Below, piece by piece: positions 1-6,256 of a stretch of 6,388 nt of DNA (positions are counted from its first letter, which is position 1; each line of letters opens with the position of its first letter). Location: assembly GCA_020442965.1 (NCBI GenBank), contig JAGRJB010000007.1, positions 1 to 6,388 of the forward strand. Reading direction: 5' to 3'. A program made the translations under genes and the position numbers. This DNA is from Pseudomonadales bacterium (lineage in GTDB: Bacteria > Pseudomonadota > Gammaproteobacteria > Steroidobacterales > Steroidobacteraceae). The notes beneath the pieces were generated by a model that worked only from the letters and a program-made list of their open reading frames with translations, did no database searches and was not told the origin of the DNA.

Positions 1-6
1 GCATTC

Positions 7-1185
7 CTATTCCGCCATCCGTTCCGCATACCGATCGCGCAATTCGTCGATCAGCAGACGTTCATAGAAATCTCGTCCCTCGGCGGCGGCCGCCTCGAGC
101 AGTTCGCCGAGCTCGCTCGGTGTGGCCTGCACCACGCAAGGATCGAAGCGGCCCTGGAACAGGTGCTGTGCATAAATCAGGCGCGCTGCCTGGCGCCCGG
201 CGCGTGCAGCTTTGAGCCAGTAGTCTTCCGCGACGCAGATGTCGGTCGGCGCATCCGCGCGCCCGCGGTCGACGAACAGACCGTAGACGAACTGCGCCTG
301 ACGATGACCGCCGTCGGCCGCGCGCTTCATTTCCTCCGTCGCACGCTTGCTGTCACCACCGTAGGCGAGCACGCGCGCCAGTTGGTAGCGCAGGCGCGCA
401 TTGGCAGGGTCCTTCTCGACCGCAGTGGTACAGGCGGCGATCGCTTTCGGCACGTCGACCTTGGAACTCGACACACCCGTTGTGATGATGTCCGGATCCT
501 CCGGATGCGACGCGAGGCGGTCGCAGTCGGTGACGACGGCCGCGCTCGGGGGTTTGACCACGGCTTTCGAAAAGGGCGGCGGCGTGGGGCGCTCACGCGT
601 GCGCGCATCGAGCCGGGCGGCGAGTTCTGTCAGCAACAAATGATCGTAGTAGTCAGCCGCATCGGCGTATGCAGCCTCGAGAAAACCCGCCATCTCAGCA
701 GGCGTTGCCTGTATTCGGCAGGCGTCGAATTTGCCATTGAGCACGTGACGCACGTAGCTCACACGGGCCGCCTGGCGCCCCGCGCGCGCTGAGCGCAGCC
801 AGTATTCTTCGACGACGCATGGGTCGGTAGGCGCGTCCGGGCGATTCCGATCGATCAGCAGTCCGTAGACGAACTGCGCCTGACGATAACCCTCGTCGGC
901 AGCGCGTTTCATCTCGGCGGTGCCGCGTTCGAACTGGCCGGCATAGGAGAGCACACGTGATAGTTGGTAGCGTGCGCGCGCGTTGTCGGGATGCAGCGCG
1001 ATCTCGGCCTCGCAGGCTGCGATCGCCTTTGGCAGATCGACCTGCGCGCGCGGCACAGCCGGCGCGATGATGTCCTGGTCCTCCGGATTCGCCGCAAGGC
1101 GATCACACTGCGTTGCCGGATAGTCCTTGGCAGCGGCGGTAGCGACGGCGGCCAGCGCGACGATTGTCAGCAATGTTCTTTTCAT
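7..1185 (-). CDS. Exported Sel1/TPR-like protein with a tandem internal duplication
   Basis: This 392-residue protein starts with a short Sec-type signal sequence: MKR, then a hydrophobic run to about residue 19, with likely cleavage around AAA-K20. It should therefore act in the periplasm. The rest is two copies of a module of about 167 residues (27-193 and 221-387), joined by a Pro-rich linker (about 195-216). Each copy opens with a CDRLA-x-x-PED segment, then KAIAAC, a P-x-NAR-x-RYQL-x-RVL helix-turn-helix of TPR/Sel1 type, EMKRAADxG, RQAQFVYGL, and a YWL-x-x-ARAGRQAAR helix. Such helical repeats usually bind proteins or peptides. Four cysteines per copy (27, 58, 123, 156 and 221, 252, 317, 350) keep identical spacing, which suggests disulfides. 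The ATG overlaps the stop of the upstream VOC gene (ATGA). The partner and exact role cannot be read from the sequence. The fold class is fairly sure; the function is unknown. Confidence 0.85.
   Translation of the reverse strand: MKRTLLTIVALAAVATAAAKDYPATQCDRLAANPEDQDIIAPAVPRAQVDLPKAIAACEAEIALHPDNARARYQLSRVLSYAGQFERGTAEMKRAADEGYRQAQFVYGLLIDRNRPDAPTDPCVVEEYWLRSARAGRQAARVSYVRHVLNGKFDACRIQATPAEMAGFLEAAYADAADYYDHLLLTELAARLDARTRERPTPPPFSKAVVKPPSAAVVTDCDRLASHPEDPDIITTGVSSSKVDVPKAIAACTTAVEKDPANARLRYQLARVLAYGGDSKRATEEMKRAADGGHRQAQFVYGLFVDRGRADAPTDICVAEDYWLKAARAGRQAARLIYAQHLFQGRFDPCVVQATPSELGELLEAAAAEGRDFYERLLIDELRDRYAERMAE
25..525 (-). repeat. Second copy of the intragenic duplication (residues 221-387)
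   Basis: This is the C-terminal module of the same protein, in direct orientation to the first copy. All four cysteines and nearly all aromatic positions are kept, while the surface-type residues differ. That pattern suggests both copies remain under selection as folded units. Confidence 0.85.
607..1107 (-). repeat. First copy of the intragenic duplication (residues 27-193)
   Basis: This half encodes the N-terminal module of the exported repeat protein. It aligns with the second half without a gap at a fixed offset of 194 codons (582 bp). Identical blocks include KAIAAC, EMKRAAD, RQAQFVYGL, DAPTD and ARAGRQAAR. The DNA is visibly similar too, but third positions have drifted, so the duplication is not very recent. 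Confidence 0.85.
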
Positions 1186-2042
1186 CGGTTTCCCTCACTC
1201 TGATTCGTACCCACGAGGCGGATGCAATCGCCGGCAGCACCGCGCAGTAGCGTCGACTCGGCCTGTCCCTGCAGCGCGAAGGTGACCATCGCCATGCCAA
1301 CTGGCAGGCCTCCCGCCGGCAGGGTGCGCGAACTCGCGACGGCGGGATATTCATCGAGTTCAATCAACGAACCATGGCCCAGTTTCACCAGACCGTGCGC
1401 GTGCAGCGTGTCGGCCGGCAGATCGTTCGCGCGCGAAATGACCTGCACGCGCGTACTAACAGGTGGGTCGATCGCGTTACTGAAGGCTGCATACATGTCA
1501 AACAGGCGGTGAACATTGGGTCCAGCCGCAACGACGATGAACACGCGCCCGACCGGCGCTTGTGCGCGCGCGAGATCGAGCCCGCTGTCCGCTCCGACCT
1601 GCGTGAAATACAAGACCTCGCCTGCCGGGCCGACGACCTGCATCGCTCGAATCATGGGGAAGCGCGTCAGGCTCGCCGGTGCACCGATGATGCGAAACGG
1701 CGATTCCGCGAGGCGCGCGGCAAGCGCATCCACGTCCTCGACGACTATCTCACTGACATTCCAGCCGAAGGTCTTGAGCGCCTGCCAGCCTGCAGCGAGC
1801 GGCTCGGCGACGAAACGCAGTACGACGCTTTCCCCGTGCGCCGGTTCGAGCGCTAGCTGCCGGCGACCGACGAGCGCGGGCGCCTCCCAATCACGCGCTC
1901 GCGATGCGCTGACCGCGCCGCGCTCGGTAACTCGATAGCCGAGCCAGCGCGTGTAGGTGGACTCGATGAGGTCGAGGTCGGGTACGGTGTAGGTCACCTC
2001 GAGAATGCGCTCGAGAAACGGCGCCGCGCGTGTATCAGGCAT
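1182..2042 (-). CDS. Two-module VOC-superfamily protein (glyoxalase/extradiol dioxygenase fold)
   Basis: This 286-residue cytoplasmic protein appears to hold two VOC modules, each of two beta-alpha-beta-beta-beta units. Unit one starts at ILEVTYTVPDLD (about 13-24), with the typical helix and WLGYRV. Unit two covers about 92-148, with ITRFPMIRAMQVVGPAGE-like strand signatures ending in LYFTQ. The second module begins at VGRVFIVVA (164-172) and ends at CIRLV (273-277), with LIELDEYP near 227-233. VOC enzymes include glyoxalases, extradiol dioxygenases, epimerases and metal-free binding proteins. Here the usual metal-ligand positions look partly empty: there is no His in the first strand, and Thr/Gln where Glu is common in GEVLYFTQ. 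A metal-free or non-canonical role is therefore possible. The start overlaps the MFS stop by 8 bp (ATGCCTGA), and the end overlaps the repeat-protein start by 4 bp. No specific substrate can be assigned. Confidence 0.75.
   Translation of the reverse strand: MPDTRAAPFLERILEVTYTVPDLDLIESTYTRWLGYRVTERGAVSASRARDWEAPALVGRRQLALEPAHGESVVLRFVAEPLAAGWQALKTFGWNVSEIVVEDVDALAARLAESPFRIIGAPASLTRFPMIRAMQVVGPAGEVLYFTQVGADSGLDLARAQAPVGRVFIVVAAGPNVHRLFDMYAAFSNAIDPPVSTRVQVISRANDLPADTLHAHGLVKLGHGSLIELDEYPAVASSRTLPAGGLPVGMAMVTFALQGQAESTLLRGAAGDCIRLVGTNQSEGNR
1191..1196 (-). promoter_or_regulatory. Shine-Dalgarno site of the repeat-protein gene, inside the VOC gene
   Basis: Read on the minus strand, GAGGGA lies 5 nt before the ATG at 1185. 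It is embedded in the Ser-Glu-Gly codons at the very end of the VOC gene. Together with the ATGA stop/start overlap it supports this start and indicates translational coupling. Confidence 0.65.
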
Positions 2043-3390
2043 GCGCAGCCTGCCCGGGCGCGATCAATCCGTCGACCTCGAGGACGCAACGTCGGTAATG
2101 CGACATTCCGACAGCGACGAGCACGAGCGCGAGCGTGCCGATCGTCGCGGCTTCGATCGTCATTGCGTAACGCAATTTGCCGGGGTCGCCGAACAGGTCG
2201 GTCATGAGGCCAACGGGCGGCGGTCCCAGGAGCTGGCCAAAGATGCCGATGCAGAGGTAGTAGATCGCGGTGGCCTGTGACTTGATCTGGCCGGGCGCGA
2301 TGAGTGTGATCGAGGACGGGCCGGCTGCCGCGGCCATCGCCTGTCCGGTGAAGGCGAAAAGTTGCATCACGATAGCCAGCTCCGCACTCGGCATGACCGG
2401 ATAGAGTGCAAATCCTGGTACGGCAATCGCGAGTCCGGTCCACAACGCGCGCAGCGTCGCATCGGGATATCCGGCCGCGACCCACCGTTTCATCAAAGCG
2501 ATGCCGGTGAGCGTACCAATCGACCCACCGACGAAGAACAGCAGGCCGGTCGAGATGCCGACTTCGCGCACGCTCCAGCCCCAGGTGCGCTCGAAGAGCG
2601 CCACGTTCCAAAACGACAATGACCCCATCGTCACGACTGCGGCGGAGCCCACGAACAAGGTGCCAAAAGCGCTCCAACGCTTACCAATGAACCGGAAGGC
2701 TGCACCGAGCGACGCGTGCCCCGCGTCGTCCGCATCCACTTCGCGCTTGGCCTGGTCCTGTCGACGCGGCTCGCGGATCGTGAACATGAGCGCGGCGAGA
2801 ACGAAGCCCGGAAGACCCACGACGAGAAATGCGAGCTGCCAGCTGCGCAGGTCGCCGAAGTACGGCAGATGCACGGGCGGCAGCGACGTGATGTGGTGTA
2901 CGAGCGGACCGCCGAAGAGAAACGCGGTTCCCGCGCCGAGAAAGGTCCCGGCCAGGAACAGGCTCAGGGGCGCCGAGCGCCGATCACGCGGAAAGTAGTC
3001 GCTGATCAGGGAAACACTGCAGGGACTCATGGTCGCTTCGCCGAGCCCGACACCCATGCGGGTCAGAAAGAGCGGCACGAAGCTGCGCACGAGTCCTGCC
3101 GTGGCGGTCATCGCGCACCAGATCGAAATGCCGGTCGCGAGGATTGCGCGGCGGCTGTAGCGGTCCGCGAGCCAGCCAATCGGGACGCCGACGAATACAT
3201 AAAACAGCCCGAACGCAGGTCCCATCAAGAGACCGACCTGCAGATCGGTCAGCGCCAGATCGCTCTTGATCGATTCGAGTAACAGGCTCGGCAGGAAGCG
3301 GTCGATGTAAGAGACGACCTGGGTTGCGGTCAGTAGTGCGACGACGTACCACGCATAGCGGCGCGTCGCCACTGCCGCATTAGCAGCCAT
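2035..3390 (-). CDS. MFS transporter, Spinster-like family
   Basis: This 451-residue inner-membrane carrier has twelve predicted hydrophobic segments, the usual length for the major facilitator superfamily. TM1 (about 12-28) ends in YIDR (28-31), as in Spinster-like carriers. The loop between TM2 and TM3 has the MFS motif A, GWLADRYSRR (72-81). TM4 carries R111 followed by GVGLGEA (113-119), and SLISDYFPRDRR (127-138) follows, all characteristic of this branch. A charged cytoplasmic loop (about 206-238) separates the two halves, and LLGPPPVGLMTDLFG (387-401) lies in TM11. Bacterial relatives are often found in catabolic clusters and probably move organic acids or amphiphilic compounds; direction and substrate are unknown here. 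The start is the first ATG after an in-frame TGA, but no good Shine-Dalgarno precedes it. It is the first gene of a coupled operon and is divergent from the LysR gene, its likely regulator. Confidence 0.92.
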   Translation of the reverse strand: MAANAAVATRRYAWYVVALLTATQVVSYIDRFLPSLLLESIKSDLALTDLQVGLLMGPAFGLFYVFVGVPIGWLADRYSRRAILATGISIWCAMTATAGLVRSFVPLFLTRMGVGLGEATMSPCSVSLISDYFPRDRRSAPLSLFLAGTFLGAGTAFLFGGPLVHHITSLPPVHLPYFGDLRSWQLAFLVVGLPGFVLAALMFTIREPRRQDQAKREVDADDAGHASLGAAFRFIGKRWSAFGTLFVGSAAVVTMGSLSFWNVALFERTWGWSVREVGISTGLLFFVGGSIGTLTGIALMKRWVAAGYPDATLRALWTGLAIAVPGFALYPVMPSAELAIVMQLFAFTGQAMAAAAGPSSITLIAPGQIKSQATAIYYLCIGIFGQLLGPPPVGLMTDLFGDPGKLRYAMTIEAATIGTLALVLVAVGMSHYRRCVLEVDGLIAPGQAAHA

Positions 3391-3410
3391 TGGGATGATT
3401 CATGCGCGTT

Positions 3411-3435
3411 ATTGTTCGCAAGTTGTACTCACAAT
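3411..3435. promoter_or_regulatory. Imperfect operator candidate near the MFS start
   Basis: ATTGT (3411-3415) and ACAAT (3431-3435) form an inverted repeat with a 15-nt spacer; nested in it is TTGT-N4-ACAA (3423-3434). It lies 21-45 bp upstream of the MFS start codon, where a promoter or operator for the operon would be expected. The arms are short, so it could be chance. Confidence 0.3.
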
Positions 3436-3441
3436 CCTCCC

Positions 3442-3455
3442 CGTGCGAGCGCACG
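3442..3455. promoter_or_regulatory. Perfect inverted repeat CGTGCG-AG-CGCACG
   Basis: Two 6-bp arms flank a 2-nt spacer in the middle of the divergent MFS/LysR intergenic region. Its position suits a regulator-binding site, though a GC-rich genome makes such palindromes more likely by chance. It is not followed by a T run, so it does not look like a terminator. Confidence 0.35.
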
Positions 3456-3505
3456 AGGGTCGGCCGGAAGCACGACGTACGCAAACGATTTGAATTCGCG
3501 GAAAC

Positions 3506-3522
3506 TGTGAAAAACATTCACA
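3506..3522. promoter_or_regulatory. Probable LysR-type operator, TGTGAA-N5-TTCACA
   Basis: This is a perfect 6-bp-arm palindrome with a 5-nt spacer. It contains the LysR-box pattern T-N11-A (T3508 to A3520). It ends 8 bp before the preferred LysR start codon at 3531, so bound regulator would block the gene's own promoter or translation start. LysR proteins commonly bind such sites and control both themselves and the divergent gene. That this LysR protein is the one that binds here is inferred. Confidence 0.6.
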
Positions 3523-3530
3523 CTACAGCG

Positions 3531-4412
3531 ATGAGACGACTGCCCTCGATGCAGACCTTGCGCGCCTTCGAAGCGGCCGCGCGCCTCGAAAGCTACTCGG
3601 GCGCAGCGCAGGAACTCGATGTGACACATGGCGCCATCAGTCACCGCATCCGCAAGCTTGAATTGCAGCTGGGCGCCACGCTCTTTCGCCGCGCGGGGCG
3701 CGGCATGGTGCCGACTCGCGAGGCCGTCACCTTGGTCGCGCAGGTGCGCGAATCGCTGGGGATGTTGGAGCGCGTATTCCCCGACGTCACCCACACGACG
3801 CCCGGTCGCCTCGTGGTGAGCGTACATCCGTCGCTCGCGACGAGCTGGTTAGTGCCGCGTATTGGCTCGTACTTGCGGACGATGCCAACGCTGTCGGTAG
3901 AGATTCGTTCGGTCGCCGACCTCGGCGAGTTTCTCGGTTCGAGCGTCGACGTCGCAATCCGCTATGGCGCGGGCACGTGGGGCAATGCCATCGGCGAGCG
4001 TCTTGCCGGTGAAGTGCTGTTTCCGGTCTGCGCGCCGGCGTACCGTGATTTGCATCGAATCAGGACACCGGGAGATCTGCGCCGCTGTCGATTGCTGCGG
4101 CACACCTGGCAACAGTGGCAGCCCTGGTTGCGGGCTGCGCGCATTCGTCTCGAGGAGCCGACCGGCTTTCTGACGCTGTCCGATACCGCCATGTTGCTCG
4201 AAGCCGCGGCCGCGGGCGAGGGCATCGCGCTCACGCGCAGTCTGTTCGCAACGGATCACCTTGCAAGCGGTCGGCTGGTTCGACTCTTCGACATCACGGT
4301 CGACGACAGTTTTTCCTACTACCTCACTTGGCACCACGGTTCGCCACTGTCGCCGGCGGGTGCGACATTTCGTGATTGGCTGCGTGCGGAAATTGCGACT
4401 GCGCGACACTAG
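3531..4412 (+). CDS. LysR-family transcriptional regulator, GcvA-like
   Basis: This is a 293-residue DNA-binding regulator of normal family length. The N-terminal winged helix-turn-helix (about 7-65) reads LRAFEAAARLESYSGAAQEL, then VTHGAISHRIRKLE and LFRRAGRG. The effector-binding domain spans about 92-290, with VDVAIRYGAGTW (139-150), an LLRHTWQQWQPWL segment (188-200), and LSDTAMLLEAAAAGEGIAL (216-234), all typical of the GcvA-like branch. The reading frame is open back to 3402, but the start at 3531 is preferred. MRRLP directly before the LRAFEAAAR helix is the usual N-terminus of this branch, and the upstream extension has no family character and would run through the palindrome at 3506-3522. 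No clear Shine-Dalgarno is visible, so a short-leader or leaderless mRNA is possible. The likely targets are itself and the divergent MFS operon; the effector is unknown. Confidence 0.9.
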   Translation: MRRLPSMQTLRAFEAAARLESYSGAAQELDVTHGAISHRIRKLELQLGATLFRRAGRGMVPTREAVTLVAQVRESLGMLERVFPDVTHTTPGRLVVSVHPSLATSWLVPRIGSYLRTMPTLSVEIRSVADLGEFLGSSVDVAIRYGAGTWGNAIGERLAGEVLFPVCAPAYRDLHRIRTPGDLRRCRLLRHTWQQWQPWLRAARIRLEEPTGFLTLSDTAMLLEAAAAGEGIALTRSLFATDHLASGRLVRLFDITVDDSFSYYLTWHHGSPLSPAGATFRDWLRAEIATARH

Positions 4413-6076
4413 TTAGCGCTCGGCGACACGTTCGAGTTGAGCATGGCACGCAAGTGCTTTTTGTCGATTTTGCCGACGCTGGTCTTTGGAATCGACGCGA
4501 CAAACTCGAAGCGTTCGGGCACAGCGTATTTCGGAATCTGTCCCGCTAGCACGAAAGCCGCGAGGTGCTGACGCAGCGCTGCAGCGTCAAGGTGATCGAC
4601 GGTCGCAGCGCGCGCTACGACCACGGCGACCGGACGCTCGCCCCAGCGGTCATCGGCGATGCCGATCACCGCGACCTCGCCGACGTCCGCGTGCCGGCCA
4701 ATCAGATCTTCCAGCAGCAGCGACGAAATCCACTCACCGCCCGTCTTGATCACGTCCTTCAGACGATCGCGGATCTGCACCACGCCTTGTTGGTCGATGG
4801 TTGCGATATCTCGCGTGTGCAAATAGCCACCATGCCACAGCTCCGCTGTTGCGGTCGGATCGTTCACGTAGCCGCCGGTGAGCCATGGCGTCCGCACTAC
4901 CAGTTCGCCCATCGTCTCGCCATCGTGAGCTACCTCCTGCATCTGCTCATCCACGATGCGCAGGTCTACCAATGGCGCTGGCAGGCCCGTGCGGCAGCGT
5001 CGCGTGATCTCGGCCGCGCCATCAGCGCTCTGGTCGCCTCCTGTTAGCCGTGTTGCGGTCAGGAAGGGGCAGGTCTCGGACATGCCGTAGGCTGCGAATA
5101 CGTCCATGCCGCGCGCCAATGCTGCACGCGCCAGCGATTCGCCGAGTGCCGCGCCACCAACGGTAACCTTCCAGCCACGTAGGTCCGTGGTGGCGGATTG
5201 CGGCGCGTCCAGGAGCATTTGCAGGATCGTGGGTACGCAGTGCGAGTAGCTGACACCTTCGCGTTCGCGCAGGGCCAGCAGGCGGGCGGGTTCATACCGA
5301 CCAGGATAGACCTGCTTCACGCCCAGCAGCGTCGCGACGTAAGGCAGACCCCAGGCATGCACGTGGAACATGGGAGTCATCGGCATGTAGACGTCACCTT
5401 GGCGAAACGACTGCCCGTGCTGCGGGCTGGCGAGCGCGCCGAGTACCGCCAAGGTATGAATCATGATCTGGCGGTGCGAAAAGCAAACCGCCTTCGGCAT
5501 TCCTGTGGTGCCGGTCGTGAAGAAGGTTGTCGCGACCGCGCGCTCGTCAAATTCCCCGAAGGCGAAGTCGGCGTCGGCAACGGCCAGCAGGTCTTCATAG
5601 TCGAGCCGCCTGGGGCCGATCGGGCACTCGTCCGCTGCATCAGGCTCGAGCAGCACCGTCTGCGTGACCAGCGGCAGTTGCGCGCGCAGCTCTGTCAGCA
5701 GTGGCACGAAGTCGTGATGCACTAACACCACGCGCGCCTCAGCGCGCTGCAGCGTATAGGCGATCTGCGCAGGTGACAGCCGCAAGTTCACTGTCATCAA
5801 GACAGCACCCATCATTGGAATCGCGAAATAGCTTTCCAGATAGCGATTGCTGTCCCAATCCATGACCGCTACCGTGTCGCCTGCGGATATTCCAAGCTCC
5901 GACAGCGCATGGGCGAGCTTGCCGATCCGGGTTCGCAGCGTCAGGTAGTCATAGCGCGCGACATCGCGATACACGATCTGCTGGTGGGGCGCTGTCGCCA
6001 GCGGCGTGCGCAACAACGAAGCGATCAGCAGCGGCTCGCTACCTCGTGTTCCCGGCTCATCGAACAATCGAACCAC
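4409..6076 (-). CDS. Acyl-CoA synthetase (AMP-forming fatty-acid/organic-acid CoA ligase, AlkK/FadD-like)
   Basis: This 555-residue cytosolic ANL-superfamily enzyme should activate a carboxylic acid with ATP to an acyl-AMP and then to the CoA thioester. Visible motifs are the P-loop TTGTTGMPK (187-195), MTPMFHVHAWGLPY (233-246), the adenine-binding YGMSETCP (330-337), GELVVRTPWLTGGY (390-403), the hinge region DRLKDVIKTGGEWISS (437-452), and VGKIDKK (534-540) with K536 as the likely catalytic lysine. The length and the KDVIKTGGEWISS signature match medium- and long-chain ligases of the AlkK type. Residue 422 is Arg in T-R-D where the family normally has T-G-D; the ribose-binding Asp423 is kept. 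Translation starts at GTG, supported by a GGAG site 7 nt upstream. The gene is convergent with the LysR gene and shares stop-codon bases with it. The chain length or ring system accepted cannot be told from the sequence. Confidence 0.92.
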   Translation of the reverse strand: MVRLFDEPGTRGSEPLLIASLLRTPLATAPHQQIVYRDVARYDYLTLRTRIGKLAHALSELGISAGDTVAVMDWDSNRYLESYFAIPMMGAVLMTVNLRLSPAQIAYTLQRAEARVVLVHHDFVPLLTELRAQLPLVTQTVLLEPDAADECPIGPRRLDYEDLLAVADADFAFGEFDERAVATTFFTTGTTGMPKAVCFSHRQIMIHTLAVLGALASPQHGQSFRQGDVYMPMTPMFHVHAWGLPYVATLLGVKQVYPGRYEPARLLALREREGVSYSHCVPTILQMLLDAPQSATTDLRGWKVTVGGAALGESLARAALARGMDVFAAYGMSETCPFLTATRLTGGDQSADGAAEITRRCRTGLPAPLVDLRIVDEQMQEVAHDGETMGELVVRTPWLTGGYVNDPTATAELWHGGYLHTRDIATIDQQGVVQIRDRLKDVIKTGGEWISSLLLEDLIGRHADVGEVAVIGIADDRWGERPVAVVVARAATVDHLDAAALRQHLAAFVLAGQIPKYAVPERFEFVASIPKTSVGKIDKKHLRAMLNSNVSPSAN

Positions 6077-6083
6077 GGCAATA

Positions 6084-6087
6084 CTCC
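6084..6087 (-). promoter_or_regulatory. Shine-Dalgarno site of the acyl-CoA synthetase gene
   Basis: Read on the minus strand, GGAG sits 7 nt before the GTG at 6076. It decides for the GTG start of the ligase. Confidence 0.65.
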
Positions 6088-6110
6088 AGCGGTGTGATAC
6101 GCCCGCAGAC

Positions 6111-6148
6111 GCTAATACGCGCCGGTCGAATTGAACAGAGATATTAGC
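6111..6148. promoter_or_regulatory. Inverted repeat GCTAATA-N24-TATTAGC, operator candidate
   Basis: Arms at 6111-6117 and 6142-6148 are perfect complements, with their centres about three helical turns apart (31 bp). A further CTAAT lies at 6183-6187 inside the predicted promoter of the rightward gene. The repeat lies between the two divergent genes and could bind a dimeric regulator acting on both. The region is AT-rich compared with its surroundings, so chance is not excluded. Confidence 0.35.
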
Positions 6149-6177
6149 TGCACTTATCTATCTACTATGACCTTTAA

Positions 6178-6206
6178 TTGGACTAATCTTCGCAGCTTCT
6201 TACACT
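6178..6206 (+). promoter_or_regulatory. Candidate sigma-70-type promoter for the gene at 6257
   Basis: TTGGAC (6178-6183) and TACACT (6201-6206) are separated by 17 nt; the second matches TATAAT at four of six positions. Transcription would begin near 6213, giving a leader of about 45 nt with a good ribosome-binding site. The -35 match is only partial. The rest of the 180-bp gap (6077-6256) holds no ORF or RNA gene that I can recognise. Confidence 0.4.
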
Positions 6207-6242
6207 CTGAGCATGTCGCGCTGGCGTTTTCAGCGGGCAGGC

Positions 6243-6247
6243 AGGAG
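6243..6247 (+). promoter_or_regulatory. Shine-Dalgarno site AGGAG for the gene at 6257
   Basis: AGGAG lies 9 nt before the ATG at 6257 and fixes that start over the out-of-frame ATG at 6261, whose frame closes within the window. Confidence 0.7.
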
Positions 6248-6256
6248 TAAGGCGCA

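Noticed and set aside
163..792. Long plus-strand open frame (209 codons) opposite the repeat-protein gene
   Set aside because: It is a shadow of the duplicated minus-strand gene: Arg-rich, low-complexity, with no start signal or recognisable domain.
1994..2677. Minus-strand open frame of 227 codons overlapping the MFS gene
   Set aside because: It is an out-of-frame reading of the MFS gene, Arg/His-rich, as expected in G+C-rich DNA.
2716..3282. Long plus-strand open frame (188 codons) opposite the MFS gene
   Set aside because: The minus frame gives a complete transporter with family motifs; this frame is rich in Arg, Glu and Gln without any fold signature.
3380..3403. Seven-codon minus-strand upstream ORF (MNHPNGC) overlapping the MFS start
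   Set aside because: It has no ribosome-binding site and no attenuator structure, and so short an ORF is likely by chance; kept only as a note because the MFS gene also lacks a Shine-Dalgarno.
3402..3530. N-terminal extension of the LysR protein (43 codons)
   Set aside because: The open frame exists, but the extension lacks family features and runs through the palindrome at 3506-3522; the start at 3531 gives a normal GcvA-like N-terminus.
6146..6197. AGCTGC ... GCAGCT inverted repeat in the right intergenic region
   Set aside because: Arms are only 6 bp with a loop of 40 nt; there is no T run, and it fits neither a terminator nor a compact operator.
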